From the NCBI GenBank assembly GCA_050252335.1, contig JBFWLB010000001.1:1-64000 (forward strand): a stretch of 64,000 nucleotides of DNA, in the 5' to 3' direction. This DNA comes from Berkiella_A sp050252335. GTDB taxonomy: Bacteria > Pseudomonadota > Gammaproteobacteria > Berkiellales > Berkiellaceae. The position numbers and the translations under genes are program-made. The first letter of the stretch is position 1. Every line of letters begins with the position of its first letter. Under the pieces are notes generated by a model. That model worked only from the letters and a program-made list of their open reading frames with translations. It did not search any database and was not told where the DNA came from. Positions 35,938-44,653 of the stretch are shown here, in pieces.

Positions 35938-37160
35938 TGATGCGTGTTTATGATTTAAAAACTGCCAAAAATGAATACCGTTGTGATGTGATTATAAACG
36001 GTGGTGGTATGGTTGGTTTAACTTTGGCATTGTTATTGGCGCAAGCAGAATATAAGGTTATTGTCCTTGAGAGTAATGCCAAAGCGCCTATTGTGCCTGA
36101 GCAAGCAGAAGTACCCACTGATTTGCGAGTGGTTGCCTTAACACAGGCAACAAGGCAACTCTTTGAAAAAATAGATATTTGGCAGAGTATTGCGGCTAAG
36201 CGCCTAGGTACCATGGAAAATATAAAAGTATGGGATCAAGTACTGAGTGGTTCTATTTTATTTAGTGCATTAGAAGCAAAAGAGCCTGATTTAGGCGTTA
36301 TTGTTGAGCAATCTGTGATTTTAAATGCATTGCGATCGGCATTGCAGCATTATCCCAATGTACAGACAATCTATGCTGCGCAGCTGCAATCTTATCAGAT
36401 AGAGGCCAATCGATTAATTGCTACTACACAAGATAATAATATCTTAAATGCACAATTATTAGTGGGATGTGATGGTAGCCAATCATGGGTGAGAAATTTT
36501 GCTGCCATTGGTGTAAAAGAAAAATCCTATGAACAGCTTGCCATTGTGGCAACCATTCAGAGTGAAAGACCTCATTTAAACACCGCTTATCAGCGTTTTA
36601 ATGCAACGGGTGCATTAGCTTTATTGCCTTTATCTGATCCATTCACACTCTCTATTGTTTGGAGTGTCGAAACAGCCTTGGGTCAAGCCTTAATGATGCT
36701 TTCACAAGAAGCATTTTCACAGCAGCTGACACAAGAAGTAGAGGCTGTGTTAGGGACACTGACTGTGATGAGCAAGCGCATACAATTTCCTTTAAGAGAA
36801 CAGCATGCAACTTCATATATAGGCGAGCGTGTGGCTTTGGTCGGAGATGCCGCGCATGTGATACATCCATTAGCAGGGCAAGGTGTTAATTTAGGATTTC
36901 TGGATGCGTCTGCATTGGCAGATGTATTGATACAGGCAACCAAAAAACATCGTGATATTGGGTATGATTATGTATTAAAACGTTATCAACGCAGCAGAAG
37001 AATGCATAATCAAGGCATGATTTATTTGATGCGTGCTTTTAAAGAAGGATTTACGCATACATCGCCTTTGCTGGGATTATTACGAAATAAAGGTTTAGAT
37101 TGGGTAGACAGTCATGCTTGGTTAAAGCAGTTCTTTATTCAGAGGGCATTGGGGAAGTGA
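35937..37160 (+). CDS. ubiI: UbiI-type ubiquinone hydroxylase (VisC family)
   Basis: FAD monooxygenase, paralogue of UbiH. It has INGGGMVGLTLALLLAQ, a GCDGSQSWVR loop and the canonical ALVGDAAHVIHPLAGQGVNL. By position and sequence it is UbiI, which hydroxylates C5 of the ring; a UbiF-like or broader regioselectivity cannot be excluded from sequence alone, since such flavin hydroxylases vary between species. ATG at 35937 overlaps the ubiH stop; ATG 35940 is an equal alternative. Length is 407 aa. Confidence 0.88.
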   Translation: MMRVYDLKTAKNEYRCDVIINGGGMVGLTLALLLAQAEYKVIVLESNAKAPIVPEQAEVPTDLRVVALTQATRQLFEKIDIWQSIAAKRLGTMENIKVWDQVLSGSILFSALEAKEPDLGVIVEQSVILNALRSALQHYPNVQTIYAAQLQSYQIEANRLIATTQDNNILNAQLLVGCDGSQSWVRNFAAIGVKEKSYEQLAIVATIQSERPHLNTAYQRFNATGALALLPLSDPFTLSIVWSVETALGQALMMLSQEAFSQQLTQEVEAVLGTLTVMSKRIQFPLREQHATSYIGERVALVGDAAHVIHPLAGQGVNLGFLDASALADVLIQATKKHRDIGYDYVLKRYQRSRRMHNQGMIYLMRAFKEGFTHTSPLLGLLRNKGLDWVDSHAWLKQFFIQRALGK

Positions 37161-37164
37161 TATA

Positions 37165-37220
37165 GGCTTCACGCACGAGTTTGTGTCCTTTGTGGGTAAA
37201 AGCTCATGTGCTGTGACTAT
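37165..37220 (-). repeat. Family C repeat, partial inverted copy
   Basis: Read on the minus strand it begins ATAGTCACAGCACATGAG, then TTTTACCCACAAAGGACACAA, matching the head of the second unit at 44798-44840. It lies between ubiI and gcvT; the remainder of the element is missing. Confidence 0.65.
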
Positions 37221-37263
37221 CAGCCTCTAAAATTTTATAGATACGATAAAAAAGGAGTTTCTC

Positions 37264-38364
37264 GTGTTAAAGAAAACGCCGTTATATGAATCTCACAAAG
37301 CGTTGGGTGCAAAGATGGTGCCTTTTGCCGGTTGGGAAATGCCTTTGCAATATACCTCTATTGTTGATGAGCATATTAAGGTTAGGCAAAGTGCTGGTAT
37401 TTTTGACGTGTCTCATATGAGAGCCGTCGATGTGGAAGGGGCAGATGCTACGCAGTTTTTAAGAACATTGCTTGCAAATGATATTAGCAAATTAACGAAA
37501 GATGGTATGGCTTTGTATGGATGCATGCTTAATGAACAAGGTTGTATTTTAGACGATTTGATAACCTATCGGATTGCAGAAAACAGTTACCGTATTGTGA
37601 TTAATGCGGCAACAACGGACAAAGATTTAGATTGGATGCACACACAAGCACTCTCTTATCAAGTGCGTATCAATCCACGTTATGATCTTGCTATGATTGC
37701 CATACAAGGCCCACAGGCCATCGAAAAATTAGCTACAATTCTCTCTCCACAGCTCTTCTCTCAAATTTCAAAGCTTAATTATTTTTCAGCATGCAGTGAT
37801 GAGAATTTATTTATTGCTCGAACTGGATATACTGGGGAAGCAGGTGTAGAGATTCTTTTACCCAATGAACAAGCAGCAGCTTTTTGGGACAAATTGATAG
37901 CACAAGATTTTCATCCGATTGGTTTAGGTGCGCGAGATACTTTGCGATTAGAGGCGGGCTTAAATTTATATGGCCAAGATATGGATGAAACGGTTACACC
38001 TTTAACGTCTAATTTAGCATGGACTGTTGATTTTAAAGAGCCTGAGCGATTATTCATTGGTAGAACCGCACTGTTGCGTCAAAAAGAAACAGGTATTAGG
38101 CAAAAATTAGTGGGCGTTGTTCTAAAAGAAAAAGGTGTGCTAAGGCCACATATGCTTGTCTATGCAGATAAAGAGGCTACGCAGAAAATCGGATTATTAA
38201 CCAGTGGCTCTTTCTCGCCAACTTTATCAAAAGGTATTGGCTTTGCTCAGCTTGATGCTTGGGATATGCCATATTGTTGGATTGAGATACGAGGCAAATG
38301 CCTTGAAGCACAGATCATTAAACCACCCTTTGTAAAAGCAGGGAAATCAAATATCGATCTTTGA
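37264..38364 (+). CDS. gcvT: Aminomethyltransferase (glycine cleavage T protein)
   Basis: Transfers the methylene group from the lipoyl-bound intermediate on H protein to THF, releasing ammonia. GTG start with AAGGAG at normal spacing. Motifs: PFAGWEMPLQY, GIFDVSHMRAV, GYTGEAGVEI, ARDTLRLEAGLNLYG. Length is 366 aa. First gene of the glycine cleavage operon, but separated from gcvH by a family B element. No glycine riboswitch is seen upstream. Confidence 0.96.
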   Translation: MLKKTPLYESHKALGAKMVPFAGWEMPLQYTSIVDEHIKVRQSAGIFDVSHMRAVDVEGADATQFLRTLLANDISKLTKDGMALYGCMLNEQGCILDDLITYRIAENSYRIVINAATTDKDLDWMHTQALSYQVRINPRYDLAMIAIQGPQAIEKLATILSPQLFSQISKLNYFSACSDENLFIARTGYTGEAGVEILLPNEQAAAFWDKLIAQDFHPIGLGARDTLRLEAGLNLYGQDMDETVTPLTSNLAWTVDFKEPERLFIGRTALLRQKETGIRQKLVGVVLKEKGVLRPHMLVYADKEATQKIGLLTSGSFSPTLSKGIGFAQLDAWDMPYCWIEIRGKCLEAQIIKPPFVKAGKSNIDL

Positions 38365-38396
38365 ATTATATAGTACAGTGCAATATTGGTTTTAAT

Positions 38397-38575
38397 ATTC
38401 GCGGAGCGAATAAAAGATCCCACTTTTTGAAGGGGGACGCGCACTAATAAGTGCGCAAGGGGGATTTATGCTGGGGGATTTGGGGTCAAGCAGCTAAATC
38501 CCTCTGCTTGTACAGCTACGCTGTTACCAAGCGTCTCCCTTTACAAAGTGAGAGAAATGATTCGCTGCGCTCATC
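38397..38575 (+). repeat. Family B palindromic element, copy B4, inside the gcv operon
   Basis: A 179-bp copy in the same orientation as B1, between gcvT and gcvH. It starts ATTCGCGGAGCGAAT and ends ATTCGCTGCGCTCATC, with arms CCCACTTTTTGAAGGGG and CTCCCTTTACAAAGTGAG and the GCGCACTAATAAGTGCGC hairpin. It would form a large RNA structure in a gcvTHP transcript. Confidence 0.85.
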
Positions 38576-38640
38576 TAAAACTCATGTGTGAAGCTTATGA
38601 AAGCTAAAGTGTGAAGCGTACAATAAAAAAGGAGTTAAGC

Positions 38641-39039
38641 ATGTCAAATATCCCTAAAAATATTAAATACACGGCCAGCCATGAATGGGCAATGCAATCA
38701 AGTGCAACAGAAATTACCATTGGTGTAACGGATCATGCACAAGAATTACTGGGTGATATCGTTTTTGTTGAATTGCCAGAAGTAGGTCGCATTGTAAAAA
38801 GGGGTGAGGAATTTGGTGTGATTGAATCGGTTAAGGCGGCCAGTGATCTGTATGCACCACTTTCAGGTGAGGTGATTGCTGTAAATGAATCTCTTGCTTC
38901 AAAACCGGAGTTGGTGAACCAAAGTGCTTATCAAGATGGATGGATGCTGAAAATCAAGCCCAATGATTTGTCAGAATGGACAGAACTGCTCGATGCTCAA
39001 AGCTACCATGATAATATTGAGACGACTGTAAAGGAGTAA
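38641..39039 (+). CDS. gcvH: Glycine cleavage system H protein
   Basis: Lipoyl carrier that shuttles the aminomethyl group. The lipoylated Lys is in GVIESVKAASDLYAPL. Start is ATG 38641, with AAGGAG six bases upstream; a frame extended to 38611 lacks support. Length 132 aa is slightly above the usual. It is 3 bp before gcvPA. Confidence 0.96.
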   Translation: MSNIPKNIKYTASHEWAMQSSATEITIGVTDHAQELLGDIVFVELPEVGRIVKRGEEFGVIESVKAASDLYAPLSGEVIAVNESLASKPELVNQSAYQDGWMLKIKPNDLSEWTELLDAQSYHDNIETTVKE

Positions 39040-39042
39040 GAC

Positions 39043-40407
39043 ATGCCATTTATACCGCATACAGAGGCAGAAATATCTGAGATGCTTGCTGCTATCAATG
39101 TTGCATCTATTGATACGTTATTTTCTGAGATCCCATCAGAATTACAGCTGAATGCACCATTGAATATAGCATCTGGCATGAATGAAATGCAGGCGACACA
39201 GCTTTTAAAAAAACGTGCTAATGAAAATATTTTACTGAGTAACTATATCGGTGCTGGATGTTATGAACATCATATTCCTGCCTGTGTTTGGGAATTAACC
39301 TCTCGGGGTGAGTTTATGACAGCCTATACGCCCTATCAAGCCGAAGCCTCACAAGGTAATCTACAGTTGATGTGGGAATATCAAAGTATGATGGCTTCTT
39401 TGATGGGGTTGTCAGTTTCTAATGCTTCTTTGTATGATGGTGCAACCGCATTAGCGGAAGCTATCTTGATGGCCTTAAGAACAAGACGCAAAGCCACAGC
39501 AAATATTTGGTTGCCCATGAACTTGCATCCACAGTATCGTGCTGTTCTCAATACTATTTTAAAACCACAGCAGATCCAATTACATGAAATCACTTATGAG
39601 CTTAATACAGGCACAATCTCTCTCTCTGCTTTGGAGAATATGCTGAAGAAATCTTCTTGTGATGTGTTGATTATTGCTCAGCCGAATTTTTTTGGTGGTA
39701 TAGAGGCTGTAGATGAGTTGACCAATTGGGCGCATCGCAATGAAGCAACCGTAATTGGTGTCGTAAACCCCATGGCAATGAATTTACTGGTTCCGCCCGG
39801 AGAATGGGGCGAAAAAGGTGCGCAAATTGCATGTGGCGAAGGCCAACCTTTAGGTGTTCCCATGAATTATGGTGGACCTTATTTTGGATTCTTATGCTGT
39901 CAAAAAGACTTAGTTCGACAAATGCCTGGCCGTATTGTCGGAAAAACAGTAGATTTAGAAGGAAAATTAGGTTTTACCTTAACACTTCAAGCGCGTGAGC
40001 AACATATTCGACGTGGTAAAGCCACATCCAATATCTGCACCAATCAAGGTTTGCTCGTTACTGCTGCGACTATTTACATGAGTGTCATGGGACCTGATGG
40101 TTTAAAGAATGTCGCTCAACATTCTCATGCGCAAGCAGAGAAACTTTATCAAAAAATTCTGACTATCCCGGGTGTGACGAGTGTCTTTTCATGCGATAGA
40201 TTTCATGAATTTGTGGTTCGTCTTCCGGTACCTGTTAAGCAAGCATTAGAAAAAATGCGCTCATCGGGTATTCAAGCGGGCATTGATCTCAGTGATTATT
40301 ACCCTGAGTTAGATAATAGTTTGTTGGTTTGTGTGACGGAAACAAAAACAACGGAACAATTAGAAGGCTACTTTATCGCTTTAAGTGAAGCATGCCGTTT
40401 AGGATAA
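39043..40407 (+). CDS. gcvPA: Glycine dehydrogenase (decarboxylating) subunit 1
   Basis: N-terminal half of the two-subunit P protein. Signatures: SNYIGAGCYEHHIPACVWEL, TAYTPYQAEASQGNLQ and YGGPYFGFLC. Length is 454 aa. The split form differs from the single large GcvP of E. coli and is seen in Legionella among others. Followed by gcvPB after 19 bp. Confidence 0.96.
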   Translation: MPFIPHTEAEISEMLAAINVASIDTLFSEIPSELQLNAPLNIASGMNEMQATQLLKKRANENILLSNYIGAGCYEHHIPACVWELTSRGEFMTAYTPYQAEASQGNLQLMWEYQSMMASLMGLSVSNASLYDGATALAEAILMALRTRRKATANIWLPMNLHPQYRAVLNTILKPQQIQLHEITYELNTGTISLSALENMLKKSSCDVLIIAQPNFFGGIEAVDELTNWAHRNEATVIGVVNPMAMNLLVPPGEWGEKGAQIACGEGQPLGVPMNYGGPYFGFLCCQKDLVRQMPGRIVGKTVDLEGKLGFTLTLQAREQHIRRGKATSNICTNQGLLVTAATIYMSVMGPDGLKNVAQHSHAQAEKLYQKILTIPGVTSVFSCDRFHEFVVRLPVPVKQALEKMRSSGIQAGIDLSDYYPELDNSLLVCVTETKTTEQLEGYFIALSEACRLG

Positions 40408-40426
40408 GAAAACCAAAGGATTTTTT

Positions 40427-41887
40427 ATGATTATTTTTGAAAAAAGTATTCAAAATAGGGTTTCAGGATCTCAAGCACTCTCTAATATCGGTCATACAAC
40501 CATTAGCGCCTCTGCTTTAAGAAAGTCTAAACCTTGCTTGCCTGAATTATCTGAGCTTGAAGTCATACGCCATTTTACAAAACTATCACAGAAGAATTTC
40601 AGTATTGATACAAATTTTTATCCGCTGGGTTCTTGTACGATGAAATATAATCCAAGGGGTGTGCATAAGCTTGCGAGTTTGGAACATTTCACTGCCTTGC
40701 ATCCTTTGGCACCTGTAGAATTATGTCAAGGATCATTAGCCTGTTTGTATGAATTACAAAATGATATTACAGAAATTACAGGGATGAAAGCGACCTCCTT
40801 AACGCCCATGGCAGGTGCACAAGGAGAATTTGCGGGTGTGATGATGATCCGAGCCTATCATCGTGCCCGAGGCGATACTGAGCGTAGTGAAATGATCGTG
40901 CAAGATGCGGCACATGGTACAAATCCAGCTTCTGCTGCCATGTGTGGTTATACCGTTAAAGAAGTGCCAACGAATGCATTCGGTGATATTGATATTGCGG
41001 CATTGAAGAAGATTTTAAGCGCTAAAACAGCGGGTATTATGCTAACCAATCCCTCCACCTTAGGACTTTTTGAACGCAACATATTAGAAGTTTCTAAAGC
41101 GGTACATGAAGTGGGAGGTTTGCTTTATTACGATGGTGCAAATTTAAATGCTATCTTGGGCAAAGTGAGGCCAGGTGATATGGGCTTTGATGTGATGCAT
41201 CTGAATTTGCATAAAACTTTTGCCACACCACATGGTGGTGGTGGGCCAGGAAGTGGTCCGGTTGCTTGTGCAGAAAGATTGTTGCCCTTTTTACCGATCC
41301 CAAGAGTTGCTGCATTACAAGAAGGCGCTACGACAAAATATTATTGGTTAGAAGAAAGAGATTGTCCAAATACAATTGGAAGGCTTTCAACTTTTATGGG
41401 GAATTTTGGTATTTTGTTGCGTGCCTATATTTACACAAAAATATTAGGCAGAGAAGGCATTCAACGAGTTAGTCAATTTGCAACTTTGAATGCAAATTAT
41501 TTACTGTGCAAACTACAAGAGATTGGATTTACAGCAGCCTTTCCCCAAAGACGTGCTTCGCATGAATTTATTCTCACGTTAAGCAAGCAAGCAAAGTCAC
41601 TCGAGATAACCGCACTTGATATTGCAAAAGCCTTATTGGATGAAGGTATTCATGCACCCACGGTGTATTTTCCCTTATTGGTGCCAGAATGTTTGTTACT
41701 TGAGCCGACGGAAACAGAGTCTAAGCAAACATTGGATCACTTAGTACAAGTGCTGCAAAAAATTTGGCAGACAATGCATGCAGAGCCATCCAGCATTAGG
41801 CAGGCGCCTAAAAATTTAGCCTGCCAGCGTCTCGATGAGGTGAAAGCTGCAAGAGAGCTGCAACTTACTTGGGAAACAGCTTACTAG
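40427..41887 (+). CDS. gcvPB: Glycine dehydrogenase (decarboxylating) subunit 2
   Basis: C-terminal half of the P protein, carrying the PLP Lys in NLHKTFATPHGGGGPGSGPV. Other signatures: FYPLGSCTMKYNP, LTPMAGAQGEFAG, AAHGTNPASA and EPTETESKQTLD. Length is 486 aa. Last gene of the gcvT-H-PA-PB operon, which converts glycine to CO2, ammonia and methylene-THF. Confidence 0.96.
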   Translation: MIIFEKSIQNRVSGSQALSNIGHTTISASALRKSKPCLPELSELEVIRHFTKLSQKNFSIDTNFYPLGSCTMKYNPRGVHKLASLEHFTALHPLAPVELCQGSLACLYELQNDITEITGMKATSLTPMAGAQGEFAGVMMIRAYHRARGDTERSEMIVQDAAHGTNPASAAMCGYTVKEVPTNAFGDIDIAALKKILSAKTAGIMLTNPSTLGLFERNILEVSKAVHEVGGLLYYDGANLNAILGKVRPGDMGFDVMHLNLHKTFATPHGGGGPGSGPVACAERLLPFLPIPRVAALQEGATTKYYWLEERDCPNTIGRLSTFMGNFGILLRAYIYTKILGREGIQRVSQFATLNANYLLCKLQEIGFTAAFPQRRASHEFILTLSKQAKSLEITALDIAKALLDEGIHAPTVYFPLLVPECLLLEPTETESKQTLDHLVQVLQKIWQTMHAEPSSIRQAPKNLACQRLDEVKAARELQLTWETAY

Positions 41888-41903
41888 TTTTCATTGATCC
41901 TTC

Positions 41904-41969
41904 GGTGTAGATTCTTTTGTGTTGCCCATTTACATCTGTGTAAGCTGCACTGCTCAAAGAATCTGCACC
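41904..41969 (+). other. Strong structured element after gcvPB
   Basis: GGTGTAGATTCTTT (41904-41917) pairs with AAAGAATCTGCACC (41956-41969), a 14-bp stem with one G-T wobble. The 38-base loop contains a second hairpin, TTACA-tctg-TGTAA. No U tract follows, so it does not look like a simple terminator. It starts only 17 bp after the gcvPB stop. Confidence 0.5.
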
Positions 41970-42026
41970 TTGGCTGAACGAAAAATTATTATCTTTGAGA
42001 CAGCCTCTCATAACTTGGCGCATAGT

Positions 42027-42060
42027 AATAAGATGTAATGTGAATACATTGCATCTTATT
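42027..42060. other. 34-bp dyad upstream of the first OMP promoter
   Basis: AATAAGATG-t-AATGT-gaat-ACATT-g-CATCTTATT is a 15-bp inverted repeat with a single non-Watson-Crick pair and a 4-base loop. It lies 41 bp upstream of the putative -35 at 42101. It could be an operator or a hairpin; there is no T run. Confidence 0.5.
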
Positions 42061-42100
42061 CATCTCATGCACTGCGACTATATATTAGGTAAAATAGTCA

Positions 42101-42129
42101 TTGGCTTGAGCAAGAAATTCGGTTAATAT
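42101..42129 (+). promoter_or_regulatory. Candidate sigma-70 promoter of the first OMP gene
   Basis: TTGGCT (42101-42106) and TAATAT (42124-42129) are spaced by 17 bp. The transcript would have a leader of about 70 bases. Confidence 0.5.
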
Positions 42130-42206
42130 GCTGAAAGCCTAGTTAAAAGGCTGGGTTTTAATATTTCTAAAACAATAATCTATGAAGGTGATTAAGGACG
42201 ATTTCC

Positions 42207-42968
42207 ATGCGAGTGAAAGCCTTATTTTTAGCATCATTGCTTCTACTTACTTTGGTTTCTAGCACAATTGCACGTGCTGAATTAAAAAGCAATTTCTTAT
42301 TAGGTGGCGAGTTAGGTATTGAATCTAGACGCGCACACTTTACATCCAGATATCAAATTGTGAATGTCCCAGCTTTAGTACCAGCACCTTTTGATGCAGT
42401 ACTGAATGTAAATTCTGTTCGTGTTGCAGATGCTGGTTCTTTTGCAGGCTTACTAGGTGGTTGGCAAGTTCATTGCAGTCGCTGGTTAGCAGGCATTGAA
42501 GCAAATGTTGATTTTCATAATTTTGACAAGCATAAAGATTTCGTAATTTCTGATGTGCTCGTATTCCCTCCCTTTGGGCCTACTGCGGCTACTGTTGAAT
42601 ACAACAGAGGTAATACTTACGGTGTTACACTGCGTGGTGGCTATTGGTGGACACCTTTCTTCATGTCTTATGTGAAAGCGGGTGTGCAATATAGTCGTGA
42701 TGAATTAACCTATGTGATCCCTGCAAGACAACTGCCCCCAGTCAGTGAACCTATCAATTATAAGAAAGATGATATTTGGGGCGTATTAGCTGGTGTGGGT
42801 GTTGAGTTCCCTGCCTTCGCTAATTCTAGTGTACGCTTTGAATACAATTACATTCGTACGGATAGATTCCTGATTGATGATAATGTTGGTTCAATGGTTG
42901 GTGTACATCGTATTAAGTACCCTGAATCACATGTTGGTAAAATTGCTTGGGTTTGGAATTTCATGTAA
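42207..42968 (+). CDS. Outer-membrane beta-barrel protein, OmpA-like 8-strand type, paralogue 1
   Basis: 253 aa with a cleavable signal peptide (about residues 1-24, ending IARA-ELKS). The mature protein alternates hydrophobic and polar residues, as in small barrels, and ends in the aromatic C-terminal signature WVWNFM. It shares GLLGGWQVHCSRWLAGIEAN, DFHNFDKHKDF and GVGVEFP with the next gene. No C-terminal OmpA peptidoglycan domain is present. It has its own promoter and terminator, so it is monocistronic. The closest functional guess is a surface-exposed barrel or adhesin; no ligand can be assigned. Confidence 0.85.
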   Translation: MRVKALFLASLLLLTLVSSTIARAELKSNFLLGGELGIESRRAHFTSRYQIVNVPALVPAPFDAVLNVNSVRVADAGSFAGLLGGWQVHCSRWLAGIEANVDFHNFDKHKDFVISDVLVFPPFGPTAATVEYNRGNTYGVTLRGGYWWTPFFMSYVKAGVQYSRDELTYVIPARQLPPVSEPINYKKDDIWGVLAGVGVEFPAFANSSVRFEYNYIRTDRFLIDDNVGSMVGVHRIKYPESHVGKIAWVWNFM

Positions 42969-42993
42969 TTCATAGTTACTCGCCTAATCACCT

Positions 42994-43026
42994 AAAACGC
43001 CGATCTGAGATCGGCGTTTTTGTTTT
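42994..43026 (+). terminator. Rho-independent terminator of the first OMP gene
   Basis: AAAACGCCGATC-tga-GATCGGCGTTTT is a perfect 12-bp stem, followed by TGTTTT. It lies 26 bp after the stop codon. Confidence 0.92.
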
Positions 43027-43161
43027 AATGTTTTGTTTTTGTAATAAGCTTTATTTCTTAATTTGTAGATAAAATTTCGCGCTGCACAATTGCTTCGCTG
43101 TTTATTTCTTCATATCTTTTATTGAGACTTTAAGAATAAATAATACATTTTTCCTAATTTC

Positions 43162-43190
43162 TTGACACCGCATTTATCTAGGGTTATACC
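43162..43190 (+). promoter_or_regulatory. Sigma-70 promoter of the second OMP gene
   Basis: A consensus -35 TTGACA (43162-43167) is 17 bp from TATACC (43185-43190). The ATG follows 45 bp later. Confidence 0.7.
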
Positions 43191-43235
43191 TTTAGTTGTG
43201 TTTGTTTAACTAAATAACGTTTGGGGTAGAATGTT

Positions 43236-43976
43236 ATGCAAAAATTATCTAAAGCAGTAATTGTGTCTTCAATTTTATTAGCAAGTGCATCTGCTGCACA
43301 GGCACAATGGCAATATAATTTCTTAGTGGGTGCATCAGCAGGCTATGCTGATAGAAGTGGTGATTATCACTTTACAACCGTAACACCTGCACCAGCGCTA
43401 GAAAGAACAACAATAGCGCGAAACCATTCTGATAGTGGTTTTATTTGGGGTTTATTGGGAGGCTTCCAAGCACATTGCAATAGTTGGTTGTTTGGTGCAG
43501 AGCTTAACGTAGATTGGCATGATTTTGATGATGCAAGACAACATCAATTTAATCGTGTTGCTGGCGGTGCGCTACAAGCAGCGAATACTGTTGCACGTTA
43601 TGACAGAGGAACTGTCGTTGGTTTAACGGCTAGAGCAGGTTATCAAATGACACCTTACCTCATGCCATACATTCGCTTAGGCGCTGAAACCAGTAATGAT
43701 GAATATTCTGTTGTGGGTGCCTTTGGTCCAGCAAATACACCAAGTTTTGCGATGAGTGATGATCGAAGATCTTATCGTTTCTTAGGTGGTGTAGGACTTG
43801 AAGTGCCAATTCCTTCTATACAAGGCTTATCTTTAAGAGCTGAGTATAACTATCATGGAAAGGGCAAAGCAGTTGATTTGGGAGGGGTGGCAAGTGACAA
43901 TTTGACCTTCGTTGCTTCCAATATGAAGCCTAAAACGCATTCTGGTAAAGCTTCTGTGGTTTGGAACTTCTTATAA
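43236..43976 (+). CDS. Outer-membrane beta-barrel protein, OmpA-like 8-strand type, paralogue 2
   Basis: 246 aa with signal peptide (about residues 1-23, SASAAQA-QWQY). It contains GLLGGFQAHCNSWLFGAELN, DWHDFDDARQHQF, GVGLEVPIP and ends SVVWNFL, matching the preceding gene throughout, so the two are tandem paralogues. The single Cys in HCNSW corresponds to HCSRW in paralogue 1. It is separately transcribed between a consensus promoter and a strong terminator. Function beyond an outer-membrane barrel is unknown. Confidence 0.85.
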   Translation: MQKLSKAVIVSSILLASASAAQAQWQYNFLVGASAGYADRSGDYHFTTVTPAPALERTTIARNHSDSGFIWGLLGGFQAHCNSWLFGAELNVDWHDFDDARQHQFNRVAGGALQAANTVARYDRGTVVGLTARAGYQMTPYLMPYIRLGAETSNDEYSVVGAFGPANTPSFAMSDDRRSYRFLGGVGLEVPIPSIQGLSLRAEYNYHGKGKAVDLGGVASDNLTFVASNMKPKTHSGKASVVWNFL

Positions 43977-44017
43977 TAGGTTAAGTAGTCAAATAAGTAA
44001 CACCCCAAACCTTCCTT

Positions 44018-44056
44018 CAAAGCGCTCCTTAAAAAGAGCGCTTTGTTTTAATTTTT
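44018..44056 (+). terminator. Rho-independent terminator of the second OMP gene
   Basis: CAAAGCGCTC (44018-44027) and GAGCGCTTTG (44036-44045) form a perfect 10-bp stem with an 8-base loop, followed by TTTTAATTTTT. Confidence 0.92.
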
Positions 44057-44136
44057 AAATCTCATCATAATCTATTTGCTTAGTTTACCGCCTTTGTGGA
44101 AAAATAAACTTAATTATTGTCATCAGGTTTTTGTTT

Positions 44137-44649
44137 GTGATAGATGAAGATGGGTTTAGATTAAATGTTGGGATTATTTTAGCTAATAAACAAAAAGAGC
44201 TGTTTTGGGGCAAACGAGTTGGTCAAGATGCTTGGCAATTTCCGCAAGGTGGCTTGAATGAGAATGAAGAAGTAGAAGAAACACTCTTTCGAGAACTCAA
44301 TGAGGAAATAGGTTTAAAAGCAGAAGATGTCTCTATTCTTGCATGTTCAAAGAGTTGGCTAAAATATAGGCTACCTAAGCGGTTGATCCGATTGGATTCA
44401 GCGCCTGTTTGTGTTGGGCAAAAACAAAAGTGGTTTTTGCTTATGCTAGAGTCTGATGCTAAAAGCATAAAACTGGATGATTGCGCTAAACCTGAATTTG
44501 ATGATTGGCGATGGGTAAACTTTTGGTTTCCATTACATCAAGTCGTTGCCTTTAAGCGTGAAGTATACAGGCAAGCATTATTAGAGTTTTATCCAGTCAT
44601 TAATGAAAAAAGAAAAAAAATATTTATGCTTGATCCAATTGTAAAATAG
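44137..44649 (+). CDS. rppH: RNA pyrophosphohydrolase
   Basis: Nudix enzyme that removes pyrophosphate from mRNA 5' ends to trigger decay. The Nudix box GGLNENEEVEETLFRELNEE followed by IGLK is complete, and the protein opens with the typical IDEDGFRLNVGIIL. GTG 44137 is preferred because it matches family N-termini; TTG 44131 is also in frame. Length is 170 aa. It precedes ptsP, as in E. coli, but with a repeat-filled gap. Confidence 0.95.
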   Translation: MIDEDGFRLNVGIILANKQKELFWGKRVGQDAWQFPQGGLNENEEVEETLFRELNEEIGLKAEDVSILACSKSWLKYRLPKRLIRLDSAPVCVGQKQKWFLLMLESDAKSIKLDDCAKPEFDDWRWVNFWFPLHQVVAFKREVYRQALLEFYPVINEKRKKIFMLDPIVK

Positions 44650-44653
44650 TGAT

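Noticed and set aside
37161..37263. Glycine riboswitch before gcvT
   Set aside because: None of the conserved aptamer blocks is present; the gap is only 103 bp and holds a family C remnant.
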